Part shown: in pieces, positions 1 through 9,421 of the stretch
Numbering within the stretch: the first letter of the stretch is position 1
Layout: every line of letters begins with the position of its first letter
Assembly: GCF_020215645.1 (NCBI RefSeq)
Contig: NZ_CP084058.1
Location: forward strand, 5,518,001 to 5,582,000
DNA length: 64,000 nucleotides
DNA from: Nonomuraea gerenzanensis
GTDB lineage: Bacteria; Actinomycetota; Actinomycetes; Streptosporangiales; Streptosporangiaceae
Direction: 5' to 3'
Notes under the pieces: model-generated
Database searches by the model: none
What the model saw: only the letters and a program-made list of their open reading frames with translations
Told to the model about the DNA's origin: nothing
Position numbers and translations under genes: made by a program

Positions 1-1
1 G

Positions 2-1510
2 ACCTACCTGGCGCAGCGGTTGTCGTTCGCCGGGCGTACCGAAGAAGCCCTGGAACCCATCGGGGAGGCGCTGGAGATCCACCGGCGGCTGGCGGAGCCG
101 TCCAAGCTGGCCGGGACGCTGGATCTGCTGGGGGTCGCGCTGGAGGCGCTGGGCGAGCAGGAGCAGGCGCTGGCCCGCACCGCCGAGGCGGTGGAGATCT
201 ACCGTCAGGTGGCCGAGCCTGCGCAGCCCGGGCACCTGGCCGCGTTCGCCGTCGCCCTGCACAACGCCGCCAGGCTGTACCTGGCGGTGGGCGACCCGCG
301 CCGGGCCTTCGAGCACGCGGAGGAAGCGCTCGGCCTGGACATCCGGCTGGCCGGTGCCCATCCGGGCGAGCACGTGGCGAGCGTCGCCGCGTCGTTGTCG
401 ATGGTGGCCACGACGTTGTCGGCGATGGGACGCCACGAGGAGGCGCTGCGGTTCGTGGAGCAGGCGGCGCAGATCCTCACCGCCCTGGCCGAGGTGGACC
501 CGGCCACGCACCTGCCCGAGCTGGCCGACGTACAGAACAACAGGGGCGTCATCCTCTCCCACCTGGGCCGCAGGACCGACGCGGTGACCCCCGTGATGGA
601 GGCGGTCGCGGCGGAGCGGCGGCTGGCGGAGGCCAACCCCGACGTCCACCTGCCCGGCCTGGCCCTCGCGCTCAACAACCTGGGCACCCGCCATACGGAG
701 CTGGGCGAGTTCGCCGAGGCGCTCGCGGCGGCGGAGGAGTCGGTACGCATCCACACCCGGCTGGCCGCCGCCAACCCCGCGGCGCACCGCCCGGGGCTGG
801 CCATGTCGCTGCACAACCTCAGCAGCACGCAGCTGCTCATGGGGATGGCGCGGCAGGACGAGGAACGCATGCGCCTGGGCATCGAGAACGAGCGGCGGGC
901 CCTGGAGATCCAGCGTGAGCTGGCGGCCGCCCAACCGGCCAGGTACAACCTGGACCTGGCCGGGCAGCTGATGGCCTTCGGCCTCAAGCTCTCCCAGGTC
1001 GGGCGGCCCGCCGACGGGCTGGAGCCGACGCAGGAGGCGTTGCTGATCCTGCGTGACCTGGCGGTGGCGGACCCCGACGCCCACGGGGGGAGCCTGGCGC
1101 TCGCGCTGCACACCTTCGCCCTGGTACGTGCCGGTGCCGCCGTGGACCTGGAGCGGGCGCGGGCCGCCTTCGAAGCGGCCTTCGGCCTCTGGCGTGCCCT
1201 GGAGGAGCAGGAGCCGGGGACGCACCTGGCCCAGCTCGCGAGCGGGCTGATCGGCTACGCGGCGACCCGCGCCACCAGCGGGATCACCACCGAGCAGGCG
1301 CTGGCGGCGGCCGAGGAGGCCATCCAGCTCTACGACCGGATCCTGGAGGCGGCGCCGGACGACCGGATGCAGGCGGTCGCCCGCTGGGGCGCCTGCCACC
1401 TGCTGGCCGAGCTGCTGGCGGAGGCGGGCCTCGGCGCGGAGGCGGCGGAGCTGCGCGCCCGGCTGACCGAGGAGGAGGCGCGTGCGGCCGAGCCGTTCGT
1501 GCAGCCATGA
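2..1510 (+). CDS. TPR-repeat protein, C-terminal part (5' end outside window)
   Basis: The frame is open from base 2 and reads TYLAQRLSFAGR before the first possible internal start, so the gene begins upstream of the window. About 500 residues are visible. They form repeated 45-50-residue helical units of the type EEALxIxRxLAxxxPxxHxPxLAxALxNLG, the tetratricopeptide style common in actinomycete signalling proteins, often as the C-terminal part of large NTPase or CHAT proteins. Such repeats bind other proteins. No catalytic domain or membrane segment is seen in the visible part. It ends 54 bp before the convergent ABC exporter gene. The TPR assignment is firm; the role of the whole protein is unknown. 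Confidence 0.8.
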   Translation, partial: TYLAQRLSFAGRTEEALEPIGEALEIHRRLAEPSKLAGTLDLLGVALEALGEQEQALARTAEAVEIYRQVAEPAQPGHLAAFAVALHNAARLYLAVGDPRRAFEHAEEALGLDIRLAGAHPGEHVASVAASLSMVATTLSAMGRHEEALRFVEQAAQILTALAEVDPATHLPELADVQNNRGVILSHLGRRTDAVTPVMEAVAAERRLAEANPDVHLPGLALALNNLGTRHTELGEFAEALAAAEESVRIHTRLAAANPAAHRPGLAMSLHNLSSTQLLMGMARQDEERMRLGIENERRALEIQRELAAAQPARYNLDLAGQLMAFGLKLSQVGRPADGLEPTQEALLILRDLAVADPDAHGGSLALALHTFALVRAGAAVDLERARAAFEAAFGLWRALEEQEPGTHLAQLASGLIGYAATRATSGITTEQALAAAEEAIQLYDRILEAAPDDRMQAVARWGACHLLAELLAEAGLGAEAAELRARLTEEEARAAEPFVQP

Positions 1511-1563
1511 CGGCGCCTCCTCCCGGGTGCCGCCGGGCTGCGTGCCGCCGGCTGTGGGGTTTG

Positions 1564-3435
1564 TCACCGGTAGGCGGTCGCCTGAAGGGTGTACAGGTCG
1601 CTGTACAGGCCGCCACCGGCGATCAGCGTCTCGTGTGTCCCCTGCTCACTGATCCTCCCGTGGTCGAGCACGTAGATGCGGTCGGCGTAACGGACGCTCG
1701 CCAGGCGGTGGGTGATCAGCACGACGGTGCGGCCGTCGGCATGGGCGCGCAGCCCCTCGAAGGCGGCGTGCTCGGCGCGGGCGTCGAGGGCGGCGGTGGG
1801 CTCGTCGCAGATCAGCAGGTCGGCGTCGCGGTGGAAGCCGCGGGCCACGGCGATGCGCTGCCACTGGCCGCCGGACAGCTCGCAGCCGTCCTTGAAGCGG
1901 CGATCCAGCAGGGTGCGGTAGCCGTGCGGCAGGCCGGCGATGACCTCGTCGGCGCCGGCGATGGCGGCGGCGGCGTGCAGGGCGGGCTCGCCCTTGTCGG
2001 TGCCCATGGTGATGTTGTAGCGGGCGGTCAGCGGCCAGCGGGTGTGGTCCTGGGCGATGACGGCGGTGCGCAGGCGGACCGCGTCGGGGGAGACGTCCCT
2101 CAGGTCGAGGTCGTCCCAGTGGACGGTGCCGGTGTCGGGCTCGTACAGGCCGGCCAGGATCTTGGCCAGGGTGGTCTTGCCTGAGCCGTTCTCGCCGACG
2201 AACGCGATCACCTCACCGCGTTTGATCTCCAGGGACACCCCGCGCAGCGCCGGGGTGTCGGAGCCGGGGTAGGAGAACGTGAGGTCCTCGGCGGTGATCC
2301 GGCGGAAACCGGTCAGGGCGGCGGTGGCGGGGCGGTCGCCGGCCGGGCGGTGCCGGGCGGCGCACAGGTCGAGGAAGCCGGTGAAGTCGGTGAAGTACAG
2401 GCCCTCCTCGTACAGGCGGTTGGTGGCGTACATGAGGTTGGCCAGCGAGGTCTGGGCGGACTTGATGGCCAGGACGGCGGTGCCGGCGACGGCCAGCGGG
2501 ATCGCGGCCACCATCAGCAGCAGCCCGAGAGCGACGTAGACCAGGCCCGAGCCGAGGCCGCCGACGGCGTCGCCGGCGAGCCGCGTGATCGTCTGCCTGC
2601 GGGCCAGGCCGAGGCGGACGTCCTGCTCGGCGACGGCGACCGCGTCGTACATCTGCAGCAGGAAACCCCGCATGGTGAACGCGCGCACCTCGGCGGCGGA
2701 GTCGCGCTCGGCGAGCAGCCTGCCGATGATCCATTTGCGGCGGCGGACCGGGATGAGGGCGTACTCGGTGGTGTAGCGCATGCGCGCGGCGCGGACGGCG
2801 GCCCACGCGTCGGGCAGCACGGCCAGCAGCAGCAGCGGCAGCAGGACAGGATGCAGCACGCCCAGCACCCCGGCCACGGCCACCAGCCCGATGGCGGCGG
2901 TCAGGACGTCGATCGCGGAGGTGACCACGGTGGAGGCGATGTACAGGCCGCGCGAGGTGGCGCGTTCCAACGCGTCGTGGAAGTCGGGATCGTCGAAGGC
3001 GGCGAGCGGGACCGCGCTGGTCTGCTCGTAGAGCTCCTCCTCGGTGACGCGCGAGATCTGCGGCGTGAGCCGGGACTGCGCCCACCCCGCGCCCGCCTGC
3101 ACCGCGGCGCGCAGCGTGGCCGCCGCGGCGACCAGGGCGAGGCTCGGCAGCGCGGCCTGGACCCGGTCGAGGGTGGGGCCGGTGGTGAACAGCGCGGTGA
3201 GCACCCCGGTGGTGGCCAGCAGGCCGAAGGCGGTGAAGACGCCGCCGAGCAGGTTGAGCACGACCGCGCCCAGGGTGTCGCGGGGGCTGGCCCGCCAGGC
3301 CACGTCCATGGCCTGGCGGATGAGGGCGGGCAGGCGTCTGGCGATCGTGAGGAAGCGCACTTCGGCCATCTTGTCGGCGTGGCCGTACCAGTCGGAGATC
3401 GTGATCTCGCCCATGTCCAGGGCATCAGCTGCCAT
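1564..3435 (-). CDS. ABC exporter, fused membrane and ATPase domains
   Basis: A 623-residue ABC half-transporter of the exporter type. The first ~340 residues contain hydrophobic membrane segments and the C-terminal ~230 residues are the ATPase: Walker A GENGSGKTT, signature LSGGQWQR, Walker B LLICDEPTAALD, H-loop LITHR. It would act as a dimer in the membrane and export a hydrophobic or peptide substrate. The ATPase resembles that of the exporter at 24964-26814, but no precursor gene lies beside this one. The ATG at 3435 has no clear ribosome site, but a CATACT hexamer lies just upstream, so the message may be leaderless; in-frame ATGs at 3414 and 3366 are alternatives. Substrate unknown. 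Confidence 0.88.
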   Translation of the reverse strand: MAADALDMGEITISDWYGHADKMAEVRFLTIARRLPALIRQAMDVAWRASPRDTLGAVVLNLLGGVFTAFGLLATTGVLTALFTTGPTLDRVQAALPSLALVAAAATLRAAVQAGAGWAQSRLTPQISRVTEEELYEQTSAVPLAAFDDPDFHDALERATSRGLYIASTVVTSAIDVLTAAIGLVAVAGVLGVLHPVLLPLLLLAVLPDAWAAVRAARMRYTTEYALIPVRRRKWIIGRLLAERDSAAEVRAFTMRGFLLQMYDAVAVAEQDVRLGLARRQTITRLAGDAVGGLGSGLVYVALGLLLMVAAIPLAVAGTAVLAIKSAQTSLANLMYATNRLYEEGLYFTDFTGFLDLCAARHRPAGDRPATAALTGFRRITAEDLTFSYPGSDTPALRGVSLEIKRGEVIAFVGENGSGKTTLAKILAGLYEPDTGTVHWDDLDLRDVSPDAVRLRTAVIAQDHTRWPLTARYNITMGTDKGEPALHAAAAIAGADEVIAGLPHGYRTLLDRRFKDGCELSGGQWQRIAVARGFHRDADLLICDEPTAALDARAEHAAFEGLRAHADGRTVVLITHRLASVRYADRIYVLDHGRISEQGTHETLIAGGGLYSDLYTLQATAYR

Positions 3436-3542
3436 GACGCAGAGTATGAACGAGGTGACCGACAGTTTCCTGCGCTCGTTTCCCGCGAGAGGCGTCCGTT
3501 TCCCGCGAGAAATGTCCGAGGCATGATCAAGAATGGCCTGCC

Positions 3543-6500
3543 ATGGGATGGATCACGATCGCCACGGGGCACGAGCTCACCGTCGGGCAAACGCGGCGGC
3601 CGGTGCTCGCCTGCCGCACCGCCGCAGGTCACACGCTGGCCAAGGTGCCCGCCGGCGTCAAGAAGGACCCTGCGGCGGTACGCCTCATCGCCCTGTGCGA
3701 CCGGCTCGCCGAGCACGCGCGGGCGGTGCACGACCGGGTCGAGTCCTGGATGGTGCGATCGCTGCCCGTCCCGGCCGAGGTGTTCGCGGCGGTGTGGGAT
3801 GACCCGGTGTGGCGCGAGACGCTCACCGGCCTGGTCGTCGCCCCGATCACCGGCGGCAGGCCCGACCTCGGCCGCTGCACGCTCCTGCGCGAGGGCACGT
3901 GGACGGGCGCGGACGCCTTCGCGATCCCGCACCCGCTGCTGCTCGGCGAGCACGAGCTGGCCCTCTGGCGGGCCCGGCACCTCACGCAGGCCGTCGAGCA
4001 GGTGCACCGCGAGGTGTGGACGCGTCCCGCGAGCATGGACCGCACGCACGGCGTGATCGACACCCTGCACGCGCAGTACGAGAGCGGCGCCGCGTTCGAG
4101 CGCCGCGTGCACGAGCTGGGCGGCCGCATCAGGGGCGACAGGGCGCGGTTCACCGTGCACGCGCCCGAGCCGCTCGGCATCGAGCTCGACCTCGACTGGA
4201 GCGGCCCGATGAGCCCGGCCTACCTGATGTCGCTGACCTTCACCGCAGGCGGCCGGGAGATCGGCGACATCGCCTGGTCGGAGGGTGTGCGCATCCTCGC
4301 GGCCCTGTACGCGGCCCGCACCCTGGACGAAGCCGAGCCCGAGCCCGAGCCCGAGACCGGGACCGTGGCGGCGGCGGAGGTGTACGCGCGCTACTGCGCC
4401 GCCCACGAGGGCGAGCCCGGCACCGTGGCGCGCTCCGGCCGCACCGAGCCGACGCGGGAGGTGCTGCTGCGCGCCGGGGCGGTGCTATCGGGCCAGCCCG
4501 CCGCCGCCGGCGAGGACCCGTGCGTGGCCGTCCGCTACGCGCACCCCGTCCTGGACATGCCGGTCGTCGAGCTGGTCCGGCGCGCGGCCGTGGACGGCGA
4601 CAAGGCCGAGAAGTCGCTGTACGACCTGGCCCCGGTGGCCGAGACCGACGTCGGCGCCGTGCACGCGGGCCCGCTCGGCTTCCTCGCGATCGCCCTGCAC
4701 GCGTACCCGGCGCACCGCGCCCGCATCCTGGCCGTGCACACCGACCTGCGAGCCGCCCGCGACCTGGCCGCCCGCAAGCCCGGCCTCGCGCGCACCGCGC
4801 TCACCCGCACCGGCGACGACCTGAAGACGCACGCGCCGGAGCTGCTGCCGCCCTTCTACGAGGAGTGCGCGCGGATCCTGGCCGCCGCGGGCAGCGCCCG
4901 CTTCGCCGCCGCCTGCTTCGAGCAGGCCCGCGCCGCCGAGGACGCGCACACGCTGCCGGTGGACGAGGCCGCGCTCGTCGCGGCGCACCTGGCCGCCGGG
5001 CCCGACGCCGCCGGCCCGGCCACGCTCAAGAAGCACGGCAAACGGCTCGCCGCCCGCCATCCCGCCCCCGACGCCTACCGCTGGCAGCGCGCCCTGCTCA
5101 CCGCGTGGTGCGAGCACGTCCAGGACGGCGCGGACGGCGCGCTGGCCCTGGCCGACGGCTGGGCGGCGCTGGCCAGGGCCGCCAGGCGCGCGCTCGGCGG
5201 CCCCGAGGACGAACGCGCCGTGCGGGCCTTGCTGGCGAGCGGCTGCATGGAGTCGGCGCCGCAAGCCCTCTGGACGTTCGTCCTCACCCTGCTCGGCCCG
5301 ATGGCGCGGGCGGACGCGGGCATCGGCCGCGCGCTCCTCGGCGTCCTGCCGCTGCCCGCCAAGGACACCCCCCAAGCGAAGAGCGCGGCGGTGTCACTGC
5401 TCCTGCGCAACCTCGCGGGCGCGGGCCTGACCGCCCCGTTCACCACCATCCCCGGGCCGGCGGTGCAGGACTGGCTCGGCCGCTTCCTGAAGCTGTACGC
5501 GGGGCTCGCGCTCCCCGTCGCCGGGCTCGGCGACCTCCTGCACGACGCCGGCACGCGGCTGCGCGCGGAGGGCCTGACCTGCGACGACCACGAGGCGGTG
5601 CTGGGCCTGGATGAGGACGAGGTCAACCGCTGGGAGGAGACCGCCGCGGACCTCCCGCTCCTCGACCTCCTCGTGGACCGCGGCGTCCCGCTCGCCCGGC
5701 CCCGGCTGCTGCACACGTTCAAGCTGTACGACCGGCTCGCCTCAGGGCCGGGCACCGACCTGGCCGCCGTCGCCGCTGACCCGGACTGGGCGCCGCTGCT
5801 GCGCGACGCGATCGTGGGCAACGTGACCAACCAGCTCAACGTCACCGAGCCCGCCGTCCCGAAGCAGACCGCTCCCGAGACCGTACGGGCCCTGACCACG
5901 ACCCACGGAACGGCGCGGATCGTCGCCGCCATCCTGGCCGAGCACGCGGCACGCGTCCCGGACCAGGGGCTGCCGGACGCGCACGCCGCCCTGTGCGACG
6001 CCGGACGGTTCACCGTCGCCGGAGTGCCCGGCCCCCTCCTGGACAGCGTCCGGGCGATCGCGACCGGCACGGACCCGGCCCGCGCCCTGGCCGCCACGCT
6101 GAGCGGCGGCGTCCTCGACGAGCTGGAGCTGCCCGCCTTGCTGCCCGGCCACGTCAACACCATCACCGACTACCTGGAGGAGAGCGGCGCCGACCTGCTC
6201 CTGATCCAGTCGGGCCGGCTCTGGGAGCACCAGTTCCGCGCCTGCGTCGTCACCCCGGACGGAGCCGGCCCGTCCCACGGCTTCGGCACCTACGAGGACA
6301 TCTCCAGCCGGTCCCACGAACGCACCGAGGCGCGCGACCTCTACGACCGCTGCCTGATCGCCGTGGACGGCCGGGTGACCGTGCTCGACCACGGCGGCCC
6401 GCACTGCCCGCACGGCAGCACGCATCCCGCCGCCCGCCGCGTCGTCCCGGCCGACGGCGAACGCGTCACCTTCCCCGGCGGCGCCGAGGCCACCGTGTGG

Positions 6501-8438
6501 CGCGGCCGGGGCCGGATCATCGAGCTGCGGGACCCGTACGGGCGCACCATCGGCCGCTACGTCCGCGGCTGGGGCAGGGTGCCCGAGCACGACGGCGCCG
6601 AGAACATCGGCACGGTCGAGCACCACCGCTACGCGGCCGGTACCCGCCTGGTCGTGCCGCCCGGCTGGTGGTCGGCGATGCGGCCGCGCGACCCCGAAGG
6701 GTCCAGGGCGCTGCGCGCCGTGGACGAGAAGCAGGCGCAGGCCCTGATCGACGTCGCCGACGCCGCGCTCGCCGCCGACCTCCTGCGGGTGCTGGACCCC
6801 GAGACCGGGTACGCGGAGCAGGGAGCCGCCGGCGACGAGCTGGCCGGACGGCTGCGCCCGCTCCTGCCGGAGATCACCGACGAGTCGCTCCTGAGGGGCG
6901 TCACGTTCCTGGTGTGGACGGCCGTCGAATGCCGCGAGCGCGCGTTCGCCCTGCTGGAACGCCTGGCGCTGACCCCGCCGCCGCACCTGCGCCCGGCACC
7001 CGCCGCCTCGGCGCCCGCCGTGCGGTCCGAGGAGTCCCGCGAGCCGTACGATCCGGGGCCCGAGTCCGCGTACGAGCGGATCGTGCACTTCACCCGGGCC
7101 GCCGCCGAGCTGCCGTACGAGATGAAGGTCGCGGCCTTCGACGCCACCGCCGTCAAGGGGATCGAGAACACGCTGGGCCGCCTCGGCGCCGCCGTCCTGG
7201 AGGCCGCGTGGGACGGCGGCGGGCACCCGCGACCGCCGCACCTGGGCGCCGTCGCGGAGGCCGGGTGGGACGGCGGCGGGCACGCGCGACTGCGGGAGCT
7301 GGCCGCCGTCCCCGAGCTCCTCCGCACCGACGGCACCTGGCACGTCGCCCGGCTGCGCCCGGGGTACGACCTCGGGCAGATCCACTCGGGCCGCGGCCCC
7401 ATCGCCGCAGCCTCCGTGGCCGACCACGAGGAGGTGGGGTACGGGGACGCGGTCACGGCGCTCCTGCACACCCCGGGCGGTCCCGACCCGCTGCTGTTCA
7501 CCCGCAACCGCGTCGTCGAGCTGCGGACCTGCCGGGGCTGGGGCGACCCCGACCGGCTCCGGCGGGCGCTCGACCTGATCGCCGAGAACGGCCCCCCGCC
7601 CGTGGACCGGGAGGCGACCGTACAGGCGTTCGCCGAGGCCACCGGCCTGTCACCCGCCCAGTGCCTGATCCTGCTGTCCACCTCGGCCCGCACGCTCTCC
7701 TGGCCGGACGGCTGGGCACGCGGCCGCGTCGCCGCCCTCCACCCGGGCGACGCCGCCCGCGCCGCCGGCCTGACCGAGCTCGACCTGCACCTCGCCGCGC
7801 TCTGTCTGGAGGCGCTCACCACCGCCGACGAGGCCGTCGAGGTCGTCGAGCTGCTCATGCCCGACGACCCCGCCGACCTCTGGCGTACGGGCCCCGACGT
7901 GGACCGGGCGGTCGCGTACTGGACGCAACGCCACCCGAGGCTCACCCCGCTCACCACCCGGCAGTGGGTCACCCTCGCCGCCGGCGCCGAGGAGGCCCTG
8001 GCGGCGCTGATCGCCCTGCTCGGCGAGCGCCCGTCCGTACCGCCGCTGGGTCACCTCGCCCAGGCCGCGCGGCTCCTGTCCGACCGCCTGCCCAAGGACC
8101 ACCCCGCCCGGACGACCGTCGCCGCCCGCCTGCGTGACCTGCGCGAACACGTCGCCGCCCCGGACACGACGGTGCCTGTGGCGGCCGGGGTCACCTCGGT
8201 CACCGCCCTGGAGCGGGCCGCCGGCGCGACCGCGGCCCACCTGCCGGGCAGCAGGCTGGCCATCGGCGACGCCCTCGTCCTGGAGCCCGCCGGGGACGGC
8301 TACCGCGTCCACCTGCGCCCGGCCGGCTGGCCCGACCTGGACGCGCTGGCCCCGGCCCTGCGCCGCAGCGGCGCCACGGACGTCGCCCTGGTCACGGAGG
8401 ACCTGCGCTTCCTCCTTTCGCCCGAGGCGTTCGCTTGA
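3543..8438 (+). CDS. Very large DUF4132-like protein
   Basis: A 1631-residue protein with no signal peptide or clear membrane segment, so probably cytoplasmic. Residues ~1-270 resemble the DUF4132/MolR-type family: a WMVRSLPVP stretch, an HPLLLG stretch, then QAVEQVHREVW, comparable to that family's QPFKQxxREVY motif. The rest is alanine- and acid-rich helical sequence without a recognised fold. Around residues 1220-1255 a short block (AWDGGGH / GWDGGGH) is repeated. DUF4132 proteins are poorly characterised and often occur as lone large genes, as here. Start chosen at ATG 3543. The family call is by motif resemblance only and the function is unknown. Confidence 0.6.
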   Translation: MGWITIATGHELTVGQTRRPVLACRTAAGHTLAKVPAGVKKDPAAVRLIALCDRLAEHARAVHDRVESWMVRSLPVPAEVFAAVWDDPVWRETLTGLVVAPITGGRPDLGRCTLLREGTWTGADAFAIPHPLLLGEHELALWRARHLTQAVEQVHREVWTRPASMDRTHGVIDTLHAQYESGAAFERRVHELGGRIRGDRARFTVHAPEPLGIELDLDWSGPMSPAYLMSLTFTAGGREIGDIAWSEGVRILAALYAARTLDEAEPEPEPETGTVAAAEVYARYCAAHEGEPGTVARSGRTEPTREVLLRAGAVLSGQPAAAGEDPCVAVRYAHPVLDMPVVELVRRAAVDGDKAEKSLYDLAPVAETDVGAVHAGPLGFLAIALHAYPAHRARILAVHTDLRAARDLAARKPGLARTALTRTGDDLKTHAPELLPPFYEECARILAAAGSARFAAACFEQARAAEDAHTLPVDEAALVAAHLAAGPDAAGPATLKKHGKRLAARHPAPDAYRWQRALLTAWCEHVQDGADGALALADGWAALARAARRALGGPEDERAVRALLASGCMESAPQALWTFVLTLLGPMARADAGIGRALLGVLPLPAKDTPQAKSAAVSLLLRNLAGAGLTAPFTTIPGPAVQDWLGRFLKLYAGLALPVAGLGDLLHDAGTRLRAEGLTCDDHEAVLGLDEDEVNRWEETAADLPLLDLLVDRGVPLARPRLLHTFKLYDRLASGPGTDLAAVAADPDWAPLLRDAIVGNVTNQLNVTEPAVPKQTAPETVRALTTTHGTARIVAAILAEHAARVPDQGLPDAHAALCDAGRFTVAGVPGPLLDSVRAIATGTDPARALAATLSGGVLDELELPALLPGHVNTITDYLEESGADLLLIQSGRLWEHQFRACVVTPDGAGPSHGFGTYEDISSRSHERTEARDLYDRCLIAVDGRVTVLDHGGPHCPHGSTHPAARRVVPADGERVTFPGGAEATVWRGRGRIIELRDPYGRTIGRYVRGWGRVPEHDGAENIGTVEHHRYAAGTRLVVPPGWWSAMRPRDPEGSRALRAVDEKQAQALIDVADAALAADLLRVLDPETGYAEQGAAGDELAGRLRPLLPEITDESLLRGVTFLVWTAVECRERAFALLERLALTPPPHLRPAPAASAPAVRSEESREPYDPGPESAYERIVHFTRAAAELPYEMKVAAFDATAVKGIENTLGRLGAAVLEAAWDGGGHPRPPHLGAVAEAGWDGGGHARLRELAAVPELLRTDGTWHVARLRPGYDLGQIHSGRGPIAAASVADHEEVGYGDAVTALLHTPGGPDPLLFTRNRVVELRTCRGWGDPDRLRRALDLIAENGPPPVDREATVQAFAEATGLSPAQCLILLSTSARTLSWPDGWARGRVAALHPGDAARAAGLTELDLHLAALCLEALTTADEAVEVVELLMPDDPADLWRTGPDVDRAVAYWTQRHPRLTPLTTRQWVTLAAGAEEALAALIALLGERPSVPPLGHLAQAARLLSDRLPKDHPARTTVAARLRDLREHVAAPDTTVPVAAGVTSVTALERAAGATAAHLPGSRLAIGDALVLEPAGDGYRVHLRPAGWPDLDALAPALRRSGATDVALVTEDLRFLLSPEAFA

Positions 8439-8469
8439 TCGGGGGAGGCGAGGTCACGTCAGCAGGTCA

Positions 8470-8760
8470 CTACCTTGTCGAACACGGCGGCGTACGAGAC
8501 TCGTACCTTCTCGTCGCATCCGGGGAGAGCGCCTTGCACGTGCTGTCAGGGGAGAACCTCCACACGACCTTGACGTCGTACGTCCAGGTGCAGTCGTTCC
8601 TGATCTTCACCCACACGTTGCCCGTCAGCTCACGGCCACCGTCGACCTTCTTGATGCAGTCCACCGCCTGCACGCTCCGCGCACTCACGCTGCTCGCCCC
8701 GGCAGCCAGCACGAGCGCGGCACCGGAGGCCACCGCCAGCGCCCTGAGAACTGTCCGCAT
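8470..8760 (-). CDS. Small secreted four-cysteine protein, possibly tendamistat-like
   Basis: A 96-residue protein with a classical signal peptide (MRT, then a hydrophobic run to about residue 27, possible cleavage after VSA) and a mature domain of ~65 residues with four cysteines. An AAGGGG ribosome site lies 7 nt before the ATG. The pattern NDC-x5-VKVV followed by C-x-A-x-x-P resembles the core of the Streptomyces alpha-amylase inhibitors (tendamistat family: NGC-x5-VKVV, then C-x-A-x-x-P). The WRY inhibitory triplet of tendamistat is missing and the other cysteine spacings differ. It is therefore a secreted disulfide-bonded beta protein of uncertain function. It ends 32 bp after the end of the convergent DUF4132-like gene. 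Confidence 0.75.
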   Translation of the reverse strand: MRTVLRALAVASGAALVLAAGASSVSARSVQAVDCIKKVDGGRELTGNVWVKIRNDCTWTYDVKVVWRFSPDSTCKALSPDATRRYESRTPPCSTR

Positions 8761-8857
8761 CGTTCAACCCCTTCACGATGATTGTTTCGGTCAGAGGACG
8801 ACGCAGGGACGGCCGCCATACGGACAGTACAGATTTGCCACAAAGGATCCGGGCAGG

Positions 8858-9215
8858 TCAGTGCCAGCCTCGTCGGGCCGGGAACCCGGCGATCCCGTCG
8901 GCCGCCAGGTGGACGCCGGCCGGCACGGAGCCGGCCCCTGCGGCGCGGGTGGCCAGCGCCATCACCACGCCGCTCAGCGCGTAGGAGTCCACCGCCGTGA
9001 GCAGCACTCTCGTGGGGCCGGGCGGGCTGCCCGGGCGGGGGCGCGCGGTGCAGAGCATGACGTGGAAGGCGCCGAGGTCGGCGTCGTCCCGCAGCGCGGC
9101 GCGCACCACGGCCTCGGCGTGCGGGGCCAGGGTCTCGGGACGGAGGTCCGGCACTTCGGCCCAGGTCGCGGCGCTCCAGCGGGTGCTCCCGGTTGCCCAT
9201 GGTGACCGGCCGCAC
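8858..9215 (-). pseudogene. Frameshifted 3' remnant of an unidentified gene
   Basis: The minus strand carries coding-like sequence in two frames. One frame reads VTMGNREHPLERRD up to about base 9165. The next frame, one base further on (base 9164 looks like the extra base), continues with WAEVPDLRPETLAPHAEAVV and runs on to a stop at 8858. The C-terminal part (ending in a PAGVHLAADGIAGFP segment) looks like the end of a real protein, perhaps a saccharopine-dehydrogenase-like oxidoreductase, but this is weak. There is no start or N-terminal domain. I read it as a truncated and frameshifted pseudogene. Confidence 0.45.
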
Positions 9216-9233
9216 CTCCTGCGGGCCGGTGGG

Positions 9234-9413
9234 GCGGGCGGCCGGACGCGCGGCTTCCGTGCCCGCGTCCTTCGCGGCCCGGTGCGCGTCCAGCGGGGTG
9301 ACGCGCCGCAGCTCGGTCCGCCGCGCGCCGTTGACGAACTCCCACGCGGCCTCGATGGCCGCGCGCGGACGAGGATCATCGGGAACGGCGTCCTCGAACA
9401 CCGGAGGGACTTC
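9234..9413 (-). pseudogene. Fragment resembling a putative immunity protein
   Basis: About 60 residues (starting EVPPVFEDAVPDDPRPR and including AAWEFVNGARRTELRR and LDAHRAAKDAGTEAAR) resemble the N-terminal part of a family of small actinobacterial proteins annotated as putative immunity proteins. The usual continuation (a YLHPxAKATQVGH-type segment) is absent; after about base 9234 the sequence changes to the unrelated remnant at 8858-9215. The fragment starts directly after the stop of the cyclase gene, without its own start codon. The family call is from memory of the motif and would need a search. Confidence 0.4.
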
Positions 9414-9421
9414 CCGGGCGG

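Noticed and set aside
1564..3435. First ABC exporter as part of another cysteine-peptide locus
   Set aside because: No short ORF with a ribosome site, redox pair or peptidase was found beside it; neighbours are a TPR protein and a DUF4132-like protein.
2350..4056. Plus-strand 568-residue frame opposite the first ABC exporter
   Set aside because: Composition (Q/G/R/A-rich) is that of antisense reading; the exporter on the other strand has all ATPase motifs.
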